A stretch of DNA of 64,000 nucleotides from Edolisoma coerulescens. Its lineage: Eukaryota > Chordata > Aves > Passeriformes > Campephagidae. Below are positions 62,420 to 64,000 of the stretch, piece by piece. Where the stretch lies: the NCBI GenBank assembly GCA_013397115.1, contig VWZW01004122.1, forward strand, positions 446,834 to 510,833, read 5' to 3'. Within the stretch, counting starts at the first letter, position 1. Each line of letters begins with the position of its first letter. Under the pieces are notes generated by a model. That model did not search any database, was not told the origin of the DNA, and saw only the letters and a list, made by a program, of their open reading frames with translations. The translations under genes were made by a program, and so were the position numbers.

Positions 62420-64000
62420 TTTTTGTTTGTTTTGTTTTTTCGCTACATGGATCCTGTAAGTGAATGGGTTCAGGAACAGGCTGAGCTGAAGCATCTCTCA
62501 TGAGACTGTACTGTAGCATGGGTGAAGCATTTGTATGGTACTTTGAAGCTTTAATTATTAATGCGTGGTCTGAAGTTCCTGGCACAAGCAAAAGAGCATC
62601 TTTGCTCGTGTTTGGTGTGGGTGCAGGAGGTTCTTTTTAAAGAAATGAGATTTATGTTGTAGAATCGAATCCATGGCTTCTGTTACTTTGAGATATGATT
62701 CAGAAGTACTATATTGAAACAGAAACTAATAATGCCATTAGCTAATGAAATGCTTTAGGCCTGTCCTTACAAGTAACAGTAGATCTGATATGTTTGTTTA
62801 TTTGAACTAGAGCAATACTATTATGTCACAGTGACACAAATCGGCACCATTTTTGTTACTGCCATTTTACAGCTACGGGTTACTAACCAGTAACATTTTA
62901 TAGCTAACCAGTTACCCGTTTGACACCCCACCAGTGAATTTAACTACTTGCATGGCAGTCTGGGAGTACGGCCTGTGGAACAAAGTACTGCTCTCTGGGT
63001 TTTTTCATAATTTTGTGGGATGATTTTCCAAACTTTCAGGAATTTTGTGACTGTATGTCAAACTAAGGAAGTTTTGTGGCATCCATCATCTTTGCCGTTG
63101 CAAATTCTGGTAGCTGGTGAGGATGATATGGCTGCGGTTCTGTGGTGAGGAGACACTCACATGAACAGGACAGTAGTGTGCATTTGCAGGCTTATGTTCA
63201 GCTAAATGGACCAGCTTTGCTGGGAATTCTGCTGCTGTTGTACTCCGGTTAATAGAAGAGGCTGAAATGAAGCTATTTGAGCTAGTGCACTGAACTTCAT
63301 GAGTAGGGTAAGTTGAGAGGGTTTATGTGATTCATTACTGCAGCTCAGTTGTGAGACCACCAGCTGGGTAGTGGTGAGCTGATTGTTTTTTAAGAGCAGG
63401 ACACACCTCACATTTTTCTTGATGTTAGGTATAGATACAGTTTCCTATACTCTGTATCAACGTTATGCCCGCTGTGGCTGTACTTCCTGTTTACTGCTGC
63501 TGCGGTGTACAGAGCACTTCTGGAGTGGATGCACAGAGATGGCAGGACTGTGCTCTCATTAGTGGAGTTTGTTGCTTCCACTGGGCAGCCAGGGAAAAAA
63601 CAGGAATGTTAGCAGAAGTGTATTTTCCTAGGCCGAGTATATCTATACTAAAAGCCTTTGTTATTTTATTGTAGATACATAGCTAGCAATCAGATAGGTA
63701 ACAAGAAATGATGACTGGAAAGGGCTGGTCTATGAAAGTTTGGTATATGCAGGATTTCCCTGTTCTTTTTTTGTGCCATAAAAAAAGGTTATGTGGCAAG
63801 ACCCACAGACAGTTTGCTCTGGCCCAACGTACAAATCAGGGTTGGTAAAAACCCTAATGGGGACATGACTAAATTAACTACCTTTTTCTACCTCCAATTC
63901 CCATGCATTCCTCTAAGCCTTGTTTTCTTTACTGGAGATGTATTGGTTTTTAAATGACAGAGAATTTCTGGCTTCTTCTCTAAATAAGTGCAGATAGGAG
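62420..64000. other. Intron-like stretch to window end
   Basis: No supported gene. G clearly exceeds C on the + strand in this part (for example 63100-63170), consistent with + strand transcription from the island at 57 kb. Confidence 0.5.

Noticed and set aside
62267..62503. 78-codon + strand frame through the poly(T) tracts
   Set aside because: Phe-rich low-complexity translation of a T run, not a protein.
1..64000. Search by eye for CR1 3' ends (ATTCTATG repeats), tRNA or other structured RNA genes, and viral or retroviral genes
   Set aside because: None could be supported; a structural RNA scan and a repeat-library search would be needed to exclude weak cases.

Overview
This is a vertebrate nuclear window, most likely from a bird or another sauropsid. 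It is AT-rich, almost free of young transposons, and full of introns or intergenic DNA with short chance reading frames. A decayed CR1 LINE fragment (about 29.72-29.91 kb) and a well-kept MIR SINE (about 61.22-61.35 kb) can be recognised from their family consensus phrases. The low repeat density and the GC-rich CpG islands, one broken by an assembly gap, also fit an avian assembly. No open reading frame could be matched to a known protein family, so no gene symbol is given.

Layout: a CpG island truncated by the window edge lies at 1-300, with a plausible + strand first-exon donor at 258/259. From there to about 6.5 kb the + strand looks G- and T-enriched by eye. Candidate + strand terminal exons (6036-6081, 6403-6477) are followed by a consensus poly(A) signal at 6513. 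From about 8 kb to 56.3 kb the + strand looks C- and A-enriched, which suggests minus-strand transcription from the second CpG island (about 56.40-57.55 kb, interrupted by a 613-base run of N). The skew reverses again after that island, so it looks like a bidirectional promoter. The inferred minus-strand unit would end near 7.73 kb, tail to tail with the left-hand + strand unit.

Within the 48 kb body I found short splice-bounded open segments on the minus strand and a rival, reading-phase-compatible series on the + strand at 35.74-40.70 kb. Both are hypotheses: short open segments between plausible splice sites are common by chance in sequence of this composition, and the phase agreement was noticed while searching for it. 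The strongest physical structures are a 6.8-copy, 27-bp GC-rich minisatellite at 26167-26350 whose variants run A-A-B-C-C-B-A, a GC-rich islet next to it at 27.42-27.66 kb, two G-quadruplex motifs, several microsatellites, and scattered decayed copies of a short near-palindromic phrase that I attribute to an ancient amniote repeat.

Everything else is AT-rich DNA in which I see no supported gene. No tRNA, rRNA, CRISPR array, insertion sequence or prokaryotic feature was seen.
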